NCBI GenBank assembly: GCA_037043015.1
Contig: CM073329.1
Coordinates: forward strand, 6,588,648-6,652,647
Source: Bryum argenteum
Taxonomy: Eukaryota; Streptophyta; Bryopsida; Bryales; Bryaceae
Direction: 5' to 3'
Length of the DNA: 64,000 bases
A program made the position numbers and the translations under genes. Each line of letters starts with the position of its first letter. Within the stretch, counting starts at the first letter, position 1. Shown here piece by piece: positions 46,601 to 57,963 of this stretch. The notes under the pieces are model-generated. The model was given only the letters and a program-made list of their open reading frames with translations, had not been told where the DNA came from and ran no database searches.

Positions 46601-47683
46601 CAATTGCTTACCAGATCCATTGAGAGGAGATTAGTACGCAGCAGCGTGACATTCTGAAGGTACGTACGTAGAACACCTCTTCTTCATCGACTAGCACTGT
46701 TGACTAGTCGTCCTGTAAGTATGGCTGCGAATCACCGACATCGTTGTCTCAGTATGGTACGACCATCAACCCCGTACACTAACATTGTGGATCCTTCCAT
46801 TTACTTACTGTGAGTCGCAATCTGATGTTAGTATACCATAACCTGGTCCAACTGAAGGATACTTTCCCAAGTGGTATCCACAACCTCTAACGCGCACTAT
46901 CAACATAAACAATCGGCCAATGCTAATTCCTCATTCGAGTTATGAAAACTAATGGAAGCTACTGGAATTCGGGTGGTACAGATCGCTTGGACCTAACTTC
47001 AGGAGCATTGTGTGACTTGAACACACGATTTCAGAAGCTACAAAAGGCCACACAACGATGGTATCCGTCAAATCCATGATAGTTACTGTGTTAGTAGTAC
47101 GTGTGTACATTGTCTTCTCATTAGAACGAAGATCAGCTCGACAATGCAATGCAGAGTAAGAGGTGTGCTCCTCGTATCAAATGTTGCGCTCTACGGATCC
47201 ACGATGTCATACGCAAGTGAACCCTCTACAGTAGTTACAGTAGTTAAATTGATGTTGACAGGGTTTTCATGGCGGCGTCAAACAATGACACTAGCACACT
47301 CGCTGTTGTCCTTGTTTATCGTGTCCATGATGGTAGTACTCTCGGCCATTTCCTCCGAATGATGATGATCATGAAAGTGCGTAGCAAATAGCCAGGTGTT
47401 GATCGATCACCAAGGCAGTGTGAGAGAGGGTAATTGGATGTCCGGACTCCGGATGCTTTCATTGGAGTAAGGTGGCAAAATCATCAACTATGGCGCACAC
47501 TGTGAATCTCCGGTTCCACGCCACACAACTGAAGGTTGAATTGCTGCAACCTGGAGAACTGAAGTTACGGTTCATGAGCAAATATCAATATATGGTTACT
47601 CGCGTTATGCGATCCTCCTGTATGGTCACCGATCAACATCGACTTCTCAAGACCGTATCAATTATACAGGTTACTTACCCCAT

Positions 47684-50600
47684 GCAGACAATGACGTTTG
47701 TGATCCTGACTGTCAAGTTCCGTCTGCTGTCACCAACTTCGTGATGTATCATGACCTGGTGCAAGTTAGGATACCGTTCTCTGGCTTCTTTGACAAAAGT
47801 AATCACTGCTAAATTCGTGTTCAAATTCAGCTCGCTAAAACTCAAGAGGTCTGGTGGTAAAAGACTGAGCATATTCAATTTCTTGGAGAGTAGCATCTGT
47901 CAGAATTGAGAAATTGGAAACCTCCAGACTGAGAGAGTCGCAGGCTCAAGAATCCACACCACAGTGACCACACGGAGCTACTTCTCACAAACCCAGGCTT
48001 CTGTCCGGAATAAGTTCCAATCTTTACATCATTCGGTTGGTTGACTCGGCAACGTCAACTTACAGGTTACTAGTTTATGTTCAAAAGAAATCCTACAGCA
48101 CATTCAATTCATTCAAAATCAGAAGAATGTTAATAAGTAGAAAACATACATGACTTTAAATTCAGATGATAAATTGATAATCATATATGATTATGGGTGT
48201 TGACAATTAGGACGTGCCCATGCCAATTTCCTAGCAGTAGCTCCCACTCCAATTGTATTGGCCACCCTGCTCCAAAGTAGTCTCAAAAATAACTATTCAC
48301 ACTTCTTGCCTGCACCATTGAATCATCGTATTCTGAGACGGCTCTGTTGGAATTAAAAGACTCCTCCCACTGAACGAAAGCTTCTTCTGGGTTGTACACT
48401 AAGCTAGCCTGTGTGAGGAGTAGTATTAGAACCGCAATCCATCTTAAACCCTAAACCCCAACATGCATGGCACCTGGCTCCATACAGGTGGTACTTGCTG
48501 CAATTCCCGTCTTTAGCCAATACATATCGTATGTAGCGTAAGCCTGCGTGAGGAGCTTCTGAACAGGTCTAAGTACTGAAGCCCTCATGGTTTGATGCTG
48601 CTCAAGATTCAGTCCAATCCCATCACAATGGCTTGGATTGGGAGTCTGCTAAATCACCGGTTTCCTAGCTCATCACGCCTTGATCCACACACCGAGTGAG
48701 TAAGAAGCAACCCTCAATGACAGCAGTGACCCGTAAGTGACGAATTAATACTCACAAGCAGTCATGGGAGCACATTTGCACGTCTAATTCATTGCATTCT
48801 GAAGCGGCTTCAATGGAAACAAACGACCCCTCTCTGTGAATGAGGGCCCCAACTTGTGGTTATGCAAATTGGGTTGTAGTCTGCGCCTGCATGTGAGGAG
48901 TTGGGTGCTTCGTTACTGGTCGCATGGAGAACGGGCATCAACTCAGATTCACTTGAAATGGCATTGAATGACATCGATGGATCTGCAATGCCTTCTCAAA
49001 CGCTAAACCCCAAGTGTGATTCTTTTATCAGGTAGGACTTCAATAGCAATGTAACAGGGAACTTACAGATGTAACTATCCTTGAGCTCTTCTGAGTGCGT
49101 ACTTGATTTGGATCCAAAGTAGACTGTAATCATGTATACAATCATGGAGTCATATTTGCAATCATCACAGTGCCACTCTACAGGTTTCATGCGCTATGCT
49201 GTTTCGATGCCACTCAATATTCTCTTGTTTGCGATAGGGGAAGGCGTGATTCTTTTTCATATCAGGCTCCCCGTACTTTATTTCTTTTCATTGTCTTCAA
49301 CCTTCATGTCAAGTTCCTTCTTCAGATCTTCAAGCTCCTGGTACACAACAATCTATACGTTCCAGTGATGTCCATAGCCGCATGCATTCCACTCATATTC
49401 ACAACCTTTCGCATTTCACTAGGACAAACTCATTCTGCATACGGCTATGGCTGCTCTGGCTTTGTCACGAGACTCGTCGATGCTAATCTCCGTCCACAGA
49501 CGCATGTGGGTCCCTCAAATTGGAACTTGCTGCACCCTTTCTGGTTATGAATTCAGATTTACGCTCAAAATATGAAACATCTTCTCCTATTCTGAGGACG
49601 GTTACGTCTGTATTGATATCTTGAGGACCTTCGAGTTCAGGGTCATGCGAGTCTTGGAAACCATTGATATACGCGCACAACGGCTACCTGAAATTGAGTT
49701 AGAGCACGTCGATTGAATCAAACTGAGTGAATATTGTTAGTATCATACTATTACGAAGGAATGGCACTAAATGCAGGTAGCGTATGCTTTCGAACTCGAG
49801 TAACTAAGGCAAACTCACCCCGGCATGGGATTTACCTGTAAGTGAAGCAGGAAATTTCACAAGGATAAACCGTCCAACTTACGCTCCAACCAAGAGCACC
49901 AGCCTCTCGCCAAGACACTCTGTCTCATCCGGAGGAGATTTGGCAATCTCGCCACCTCGCTGCAGGTTACACCACTCGGAACCAGTCCCGGTCCAACAGT
50001 GCTCACCCTCGGCTCGCCACCACCACCTCGGCGCCACCACCACGATAGCTGAAGTGCTGCATTCAATTGATCTACTGGCTGTGATTGAAGAAAAGAGAAG
50101 AGTCATAGGGGAACTATGGTATTGAGAAAAATCACGCCGAGGAGTAAGTGCATTCATGACGAGCTGTAGCAATCGGCATCGCTGATGTGTACCAAGTGCA
50201 CCGTCCATGTCATTCTACAAGTTTTATTACAAGCACCCCATCAAACTGATCGACGAGGTGTTACATCAAGCACGCACTCCCGATCAAAATTGAGCAAGGT
50301 TCTGCTCGATCAGCCTCAGTAGCGATGGATGCCGGGCTTTAGGTCCCACAAGGTGCTGCCGCGCACGCCGAACAATCTCTCCATCACGGCGCTTGTGATT
50401 CTGGGCACGAACATTTGGTTGGCCGTGAACAAGAACCCCGGGCTCTGCGAATTCAACGTGTTCAAGGTCATGGCCGTCTCGTTGCCCACATTGAGCGGAA
50501 GGTGCGACAGCGCACGCAGGAAGTCGCCCACCTCCAGAGTCGACGCACACAGCACGTTGTCCTCGCTCATGAACCCCGTGCACACGCTGCCCTTGAGCGA

Positions 50601-51582
50601 AAAGCTTCTCGGACGCGCGCGGGTGCGTGTGTTAAGGAATATCGCCGCCCACTGCCAAATTGAGCCTGGTATGGCACATGCTCATGGTCTTCAGGCCCGG
50701 GAAATTGTGCACGGACGCCACGTACCGTCAATGTTCGAATGAATGGGAAGAGTACACTTCACACGGTGGTGTTCGAGAGATTAAAGCTGTCTTCTCGAGC
50801 GCCTAATTAATCTCATCCGGAAATCGCTTGCGCTTGGGCAAACACCTTCGGTCCAAGAACACCTTGATGATGCGCTTCAGCTTGCAACTTAATGTCATCG
50901 TGTCGTAGAGCCAGTCACGGAAGTTCAACCCTCTCTCATCCTCGCCACCTGCATGGGATAAAAAAGATACGTAGGTGCCGCTTGAACAATCATGTGGCGA
51001 GCAACACAGCCACACCCACAACAATCCCTACTGCCAGCTTCGCTTCAAATCATTGCTGCCACTACCGCCGGTCAACGAAGCTGATACAGTGTTGCCTGGG
51101 CTCAAGCCTGGCGCTCGTGGCGCAAGTCCGCTGATACCTGGCTGGCGACGGACCATTGTTGAATGAGCCCAAAGTTGACGAGGCTGCAATCACAGACCAC
51201 CTCAATATCAACTAGTGGAGTTTGACAGATCCTAACAATCGAAGCTCTCACTGATATGGTTCGGCAATTCATTTCAATAGGAAGTCGCATCAGTAGATAC
51301 TACCTTGTGTGTGTGTGGCGCTTGTGGTGAAGCTCCTCTTCCACAATCCATTGTACAGCTCACTCGTTGATGCGTGACAACACACCAATTTGATCAAGCA
51401 AGGGTGGCCCTGGCTGCGTAACCGCAGTCTGATTCTACCACGACATGGACACTGAAAAGGATACAACAAAATTCGAGTATAAACTCACATTCACAGCAAT
51501 CAAAATTTGAATAATCTTCCCGCCTAGGCAGCTCCGCCCTCCCGCTCAATCTGGTGCCGGCGTCGCTGTCAAGGCGCCGCAT
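47684..51582 (-). pseudogene. Multi-exon gene remnant of unknown family in B2
   Basis: Colinear copy of the remnant at 33188-37091. Unit 2 keeps one longer frame in the diverged patch: GGEDERGLNFRDWLYDTMTL continues to KRKRFPDEIN-stop at about 50803-50950, whereas unit 1 has an extra base there. Unit 2 in turn has an in-frame TAG where unit 1 reads Trp, so neither copy is clearly intact. Confidence 0.4.
50316..50730 (-). pseudogene. Strongly coding-like block of unknown family in B2
   Basis: Copy of the block at 35824-36240 with the same G/C-biased third positions and the same frame break. The predicted products of the two copies are identical. Confidence 0.45.
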
Positions 51583-54384
51583 TCAAACCGCCGCCCCAGG
51601 CATACGTATTGATGCTTCTTCATGTATCTTATTTATTGGTGTAAGGGGAATCTTGTTTCTTACAATGCCACCCCAATTGATTCATTCTACTTTAGTAAAT
51701 ACTATAATCAATTTGGTAGTCTAGGTATGTTAAAATGGCACTTGAGTTAATGTCATTTCATTCAGATTGTCCATGTACTATTTTATGCGTATGTTTGATT
51801 AATGGGTACACTCAACTTAACTTTCCATAATTTCATGATTTGAGACAAGATTGCCGGGGTGCAAAAACCTTCTTGTCCTTTCAATCTTGAACCACATACT
51901 TTTGTCTAGATTTATACATACTTACAAACCAAAAAATGGGTACCGATTAATACCCATAATCAAAATATTGTACACAATCACTTGACTTTCACCACTTGAG
52001 TTAATTTGGAAAATCAAAATCTCAAGATTCTTTTTGTTTTTTTTCTCTTGTATACCCCCATTGAATGTATGGAGTAATGCATTGACTGCCATCTGCAAAT
52101 GATTCATTCCTAAGATTCCGCCATCTTGCTTGAATGAGTTCCCGCCAGGTCGATATCGTAGCGTATGTTTATACATTGATATACATATATGGATCTTGTG
52201 TACGGTATACCTCTTTATCTATTTTGCATGTACGACGGCTTCACTACTACTACAGGTACTTACTAATTATACAGCCACCAATACGGCGGCTACAAATTTT
52301 CATTGTTGTTTTTGAGTTTAATTACCCAATGATTGTATGACAACCGTCAAAGTGATGTATTCTCCACATCTTTGAAAATTTCCTACGATTGCGATACTAT
52401 GTAAGGTGGGTCTCCTCACAATGTTTGACTTTCATCAGTCCGATTGATTTGGAAAATCATATCCCAAGATCTCAAAATTATTTTTGTTTTATTTCTCTTG
52501 TATACATTGTGTATGGAGTAATAAATGCACCACGTCGGCAGTTGGTGTCTTTGGTGCATTCCACTTACTAATTTGCATACGATTCATTCCTAGTTAGATT
52601 GGAATACCATGTTGCAAGCATCTTCATTGATTGACTTCCACCAATTGAATTAAGAAATTTAGAAATCAACCTTCAAAATTTCAACACATGCAAATGAATA
52701 TCCGCATTGCTCATGATTCTTGTAAGTACAAAGGATAAAAAATATTAATATGTGTGGGATACAATGTTTTGATTAATGTTTTTTTTCATTTGAAGACCAA
52801 TAATCTCTTGGGTTTGACTTTTAAATATAGAATTCTCAACAACATCCTTGTATTTATACTTCTTTGGTCATCACGTATTTTGATTTAATCACGGATAGAT
52901 GTCAAAGTTTTCAAGTTCACACTATAGCTTTAAGAGAATGATTGACATTTTTGTGTTTGATATGCCTTAAGGAAAGTTTATGCATAATGTTTTTATTAAT
53001 GTCTTAAAAGATGGAAAATATTACCCACTAGTTGAGTAATTGTTAGTTCACCCGTTACTTGATTGTTAATTCAACAATTTACAAGATAATGCTTGAATGC
53101 ACAAAAAACCTCAATTGAAGACTTAAACAATTCTTTACTATCATCATGGATGATAACAACCAATCTAATGCATAGAATCATCACACTAATTATACTTAAT
53201 AGTGTTGACCAAGTGTAAATGATAAAACCCCTTACTTCAATATCTCTTTAATTACCTAGTTTCTTTTGGTTAGGTCACGATGAATAAGGGTTGAATAAGA
53301 AACCAAATTGTTGGGTTATTGAACTAATGTCTCACATGTGTTCATGAAACAAATTAGACTTCTCATGTACCTCATACATTTGGGTGCTTGCAAGCAATAG
53401 GTTACAATTTTAGAGACTAAAATGTATCATGAGAGATTCTATTGTTCAAATGCAACAAAAGTTGTTGAGCTCACTCTTACATTCATGGATTGGGATTTAT
53501 AGATTGTCACATTGAATTCTACTAATATTCTTCTTCTTTTGTCACATTAAAGCACAAATAGATAAATATGTACAGTATGCAATTCACACTTTGGTAGTTA
53601 ACCTACCTTGGATACAAAGGACAGGTAAGGCCTTGATAGACAAGGGTATCAATACTAAATTGATTCAACTTCCAAAGTTCCCACATTGAATGTTTTTATA
53701 CGGTAACAAGACGGAATCGAAGACTACAGTGTTAGTTTGGGACCAAGGGTAAACTTTTAAAATGAAATCATTTGAAACTGACTCTTAAAATGGCACCAAA
53801 GGCTCCTTGGAAATAAGTACAATCCCAAACCCAAAATCCAATTTATAAACCCTTAAGTAAACCCTTGAATGAATCAAATAAACACCTAAAGCCCCTTACT
53901 TAGTTTCATGATTACTGTTGGTACTAACACCATCCACGAGGCGGGATTATCAACATAATGAGCAGGTTGTTACAAATTGGGTTCTAAACTTTTGGTCCAA
54001 AATAAAAACTCTGAATAGTTTAGTTGAACTAAAAATAATTAAACAATTATGGATGCTGGTACACATTCCATAAGAAATCCCTCACTCACCATAAATAGTT
54101 AAACATTCATTTGAATACTATTAACTCTGTTAGTAAAGAATTGAATAACTTAATTGATTAATTGATCCTCAAAGAATCAGCACTCTGTCACCACTAAAAA
54201 GTAAGTTCCATAATTTGAACATATGTGAATCACCATTTCTACTTAATTGCTTTTCTGGAATGATGCATTGGATTCCTGACTGTTCAAATGCCCATACTGA
54301 TAAAAAGCCAACAAAGAAAAAGAAAACCCACAAATCCATTAATACTGTAGTGACCCATTTTAGTGTGAGACAAACAATTAGCTC

Positions 54385-54444
54385 AAAAAGCTCCCAAAAG
54401 CTCCCAAAAGCTCCTCCCAAAAGCTCCCAAAAGCTCCCAAAAAC
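54385..54444 (+). repeat. 11-bp tandem repeat at the end of B2
   Basis: Copy of the AAAAGCTCCC repeat at 39897-39955, just before the unit 2/unit 3 junction. Confidence 0.85.
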
Positions 54445-54943
54445 ACATACTAACAGACTGTTAGGGGTTCATCTTAAAATTTGTCATATACAGTTTGTAT
54501 GATACCTCTTATTAGGCTTTGTCAATAAGGTTTTGTAGCCATAGTACATATCTATTTTGCTGTCCCGGTACTGTAGTAGGAGTAAACAAACCTCGTCCCA
54601 TGAAGGTAAAGCGATCTGTTTTATGGTACCGTAAGTTACTGTGAGGAGGAAGTGAAGGAACATTCAGGCACTGCAACTTTGATATTTTTTATTTAAAGTG
54701 GCATGCTGCCAGGATCTGTTAATTTCATTTATTATGAGAGCCTCTATTTTAGACGGAATAGGAGAGGAGAGGGTTTCATCATGCAGGTTATGTTTGTCTT
54801 GAATGTTCACCTTTGGAAGGACTTGAAAGGCTTGAAATTGCCTGGAATGGTTCTGGAGTTGATCATCATGCCAATTTTGGAAAGAATCTTGCAACATGTT
54901 ATCCCTTTTGTTTAACAATTTCAAAGCAATAGAACCGATTATT

Positions 54944-55884
54944 GTACAGTGGGATACACTTTGCTTACGAATTCCTCCTGAGTGGGAGTATTTGTGAAAA
55001 GTTTGAAAATTGATTGTGAGCTCAAGAATGATGAGAACTGAAATTCGTAAAGTGGGTTGGAATCACATGAGTATACTACAATACTATGATAAAATATCAA
55101 TTCTTCTTTGTAATGCAATTTATCATATTACGATAACTTTATACACCATCCACCATTGACTGCTTCTACTTTTTGTTTTTTGTTTGATATACATTTCAAT
55201 TGCAAGTTTAAAATTAGCTTTGGAAGTTGTTCTTAAGGTACTTAGGCACATACTTAAATATCAAAAAGAATATCCTCTCTTGACTTTTTTTGGTGATGAA
55301 GTGGTTTCTTATGAGTCTCTAATAAAAACTCAAAATGGAAACTGAATCTTCCTTTGAACTTGGCAAGAGTAATATAAGAATGTAAGCTAGGCATGAGAGT
55401 TATTACTCTAATAGCCTCTAACCATCCTCCAAGGATATTTGTTGGTCTTTCAAAAACATATGTAATCGTGTAAAAGGCTTTCACATGTTTTGGGTAAAGT
55501 TTTCTTGGTTAGTAGGACTTACTAAGAAATTTCTCCAAGTGAATATCAAATAAGAGGTATATCAATGATACCACAAATATGTGCGTAAGTACCTCAAGAA
55601 CATCTTCTGAAGCTAATTTCAAACTTGCAATTAAATTGTATATTTTAATAAAACAAAAAGTAGTAGTCTATGGTAGATGATGTATGAAGTAATTGTAATA
55701 TGGTAAATGACATTACAAGTACAAATTGATATTTTATCATAATATTTTAGTAAACTCTGATGTGATTTCAACCCACTTTACGGATTTCAATTCCAATCTT
55801 TTTTTGAGCTCACAATGAATTGTGAAACTATTCACAAATACTCCCACTGGAGAGGAATTCGTAAGCAAACTGTACCCCACTGTA
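54944..55884. mobile_element. Foldback element, copy in A3
   Basis: This is the same element as at 25971-26907, carried in the partial third unit, with minor differences from the other copies. Confidence 0.6.
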
Positions 55885-57479
55885 CATGTACAGTGGGGGT
55901 TACACTTTGCTGACAAATTCTGGCCCTCAGCTCCTCAATTACAGGGCCAGAATTACAGCTAGAACATTATGGCATAAATTCTTGTGACAGTTTCATTAGT
56001 TTTTGCCTTTTGAAACATGTGGCATGTTTTACTATTCCAATCCCTTAGTTTGAATCAAGAGATTTTCTTTTTTGAATATCTTTTGCACAAGTGGGATCTT
56101 GGGATGATTTGCAACAACTTCTTAGTTGAAGGTTTTTTTGATTCGATCATTTTGAATATTAGATTTGCAATGATGTTTTTATAATGAAAACGTGAAAAAA
56201 TGAATGATCATTGAGGAGCTATATCTCCTTCATACATAGTTGAATTCAACTTTCTATTTTGGGATGGATTCCAGATAGAGTTGGGTTTAGTGGTAAAAAC
56301 CTTGCTCTATTCAAAGGTATTTTGAAGATAAGGCATAGCTTTGAGTGCGGAAGGTCTGGTTTTGGACTATTTTTCCTTGTGAGATTTTTGATTAGGCATA
56401 GCTTTGAGCGCGGTCTAGTTTTGGACTACTTTTCCTTGTGATATTTTTGGCAATATTCACGGCTGCAAGGTTATTCTCTAAGCCAAGCCACTTACAAGGA
56501 ATAACAAATCACGTAAAAGCTAATTTGGTATTTTATGAATATTTTTGTATATGGAAGTTTTCAAGATGAAATCCAACAACATTTTAGGTCGGATATTTAT
56601 TATTTGAATAATGTAAGTATTGGATTTGCAATGATGTTTCTATATTCAACTTTTTGAAAAAAAAAACATGGTTTTTGAGAAGTTTGATCTCAATTTGTTT
56701 TGTTGGGTTGGACTATAATATGAGTCTTGTTACTGTGGTAGAAACCTTAAACTCATCCAAGGTGTGAAGAAGACATGGCATGCATTTGAGTGAAAATGGT
56801 CTACTTTTGAACGTTTTTACCTTTGTAAATTTTTGAGGCAGTTTTTGCCATTGCAAGGCTATTATTTGAGCCAAGGAAGTTTCTAAGAAATTTCTTTTAG
56901 GCAAAGATTTTTACTGAGATGAAGATGGACATCTTTGTAGTTGGCGATCTTTTTGTTGTGGTAAGTCTATTGGTAGCAATTTCACTCCAAAGTGAAATGC
57001 TAAATTTTGTGCTATTTTTTGAGTGCCAATATGTAAAGTTCTCACAATCTATAAAGCCTCATGACTCAAAATTTGACCCACATGATGTACAATACGGTTA
57101 TTACAAGATTTTACAATTGACGTCTGAAAACTTACCTCTTTCCAATTATGACACTTTTTTTGAGAATGTCACTTTCGTTACAAAAGAGTCAAACCATCCA
57201 AGGGTTAAGTGTCAAACCAAGAGATCCACAAGTGCAACACCATACTTTGCAAACAGAGTAATCCTACATCTCATGACTTCTTGTCTACGAAAGCAACTAT
57301 CTACTCTTTTATGATCATCCGGTTTAGGTCCTCTCCCATACATTATCATCTGCCTACAACCCTCTTAAAACGCTAGTGTATCAACGCAAAATGCTCTACA
57401 GAGGGCACCAATATCACATGCTATGATGACACTAGGCTAAAAGTAAAGATGTAAATAAAATATACTATTGCAGAACAAT

Positions 57480-57794
57480 ATGGAAAACCAACCATGTAAG
57501 GACTGCGACAAAGTCAACAAAGTAAGGAGAGGTAGTAGACACAAGGGAAGTCATAAGAAATACTCGGTATATTTACACCTTCAGGAAGTCAGTCCACACC
57601 CTGTGCACAATGGCAACATGGCTATCACAAAACATAATCAAAATGTCATGATCGATGAACCATCATCTGTACGTTTACTTCCTGCTGCATTGGCCCCAGT
57701 GCAAAAATTGTTACAATCAAGACGAACGAGGAGCAAGGGGCCAACTGAAGCAGATGGTTGGGTTACTGTTCCACATAGAATCTTGCGTTCTTAA
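57480..57794 (+). CDS. 104-codon hypothetical frame in A3
   Basis: Copy of the frame at 28499-28813, lying 170 bp beyond the stop codon of the BED/LFY-like gene and convergent with it. No family is recognised. Confidence 0.25.
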   Translation: MENQPCKDCDKVNKVRRGSRHKGSHKKYSVYLHLQEVSPHPVHNGNMAITKHNQNVMIDEPSSVRLLPAALAPVQKLLQSRRTRSKGPTEADGWVTVPHRILRS

Positions 57795-57963
57795 CTCGTG
57801 CCAGCAACGTTTTTAAAAATCGGATTGAACTCACTCGTGCAGCAGCAGAAATTAAAATGGCGGCCGGCACTCGAACATTGGTAGAAAGAACCTCCATCCC
57901 TCAAACTCGTTCTTGAGGAATGACATAAACTTTTGTTGTTGTGGGAAGAAGTCGAACATATAA

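Larger units (their letters stand above)
39998..54486 (+). repeat. Tandem array unit 2 (A2+B2, 14,489 bp)
   Basis: It is colinear with unit 1 throughout. By eye there are only scattered single-base and homopolymer differences, apart from a strongly diverged patch at 50906-51262. The junction with unit 1 is the text TTAAAATTTGTCA|TATACAG. Confidence 0.95.
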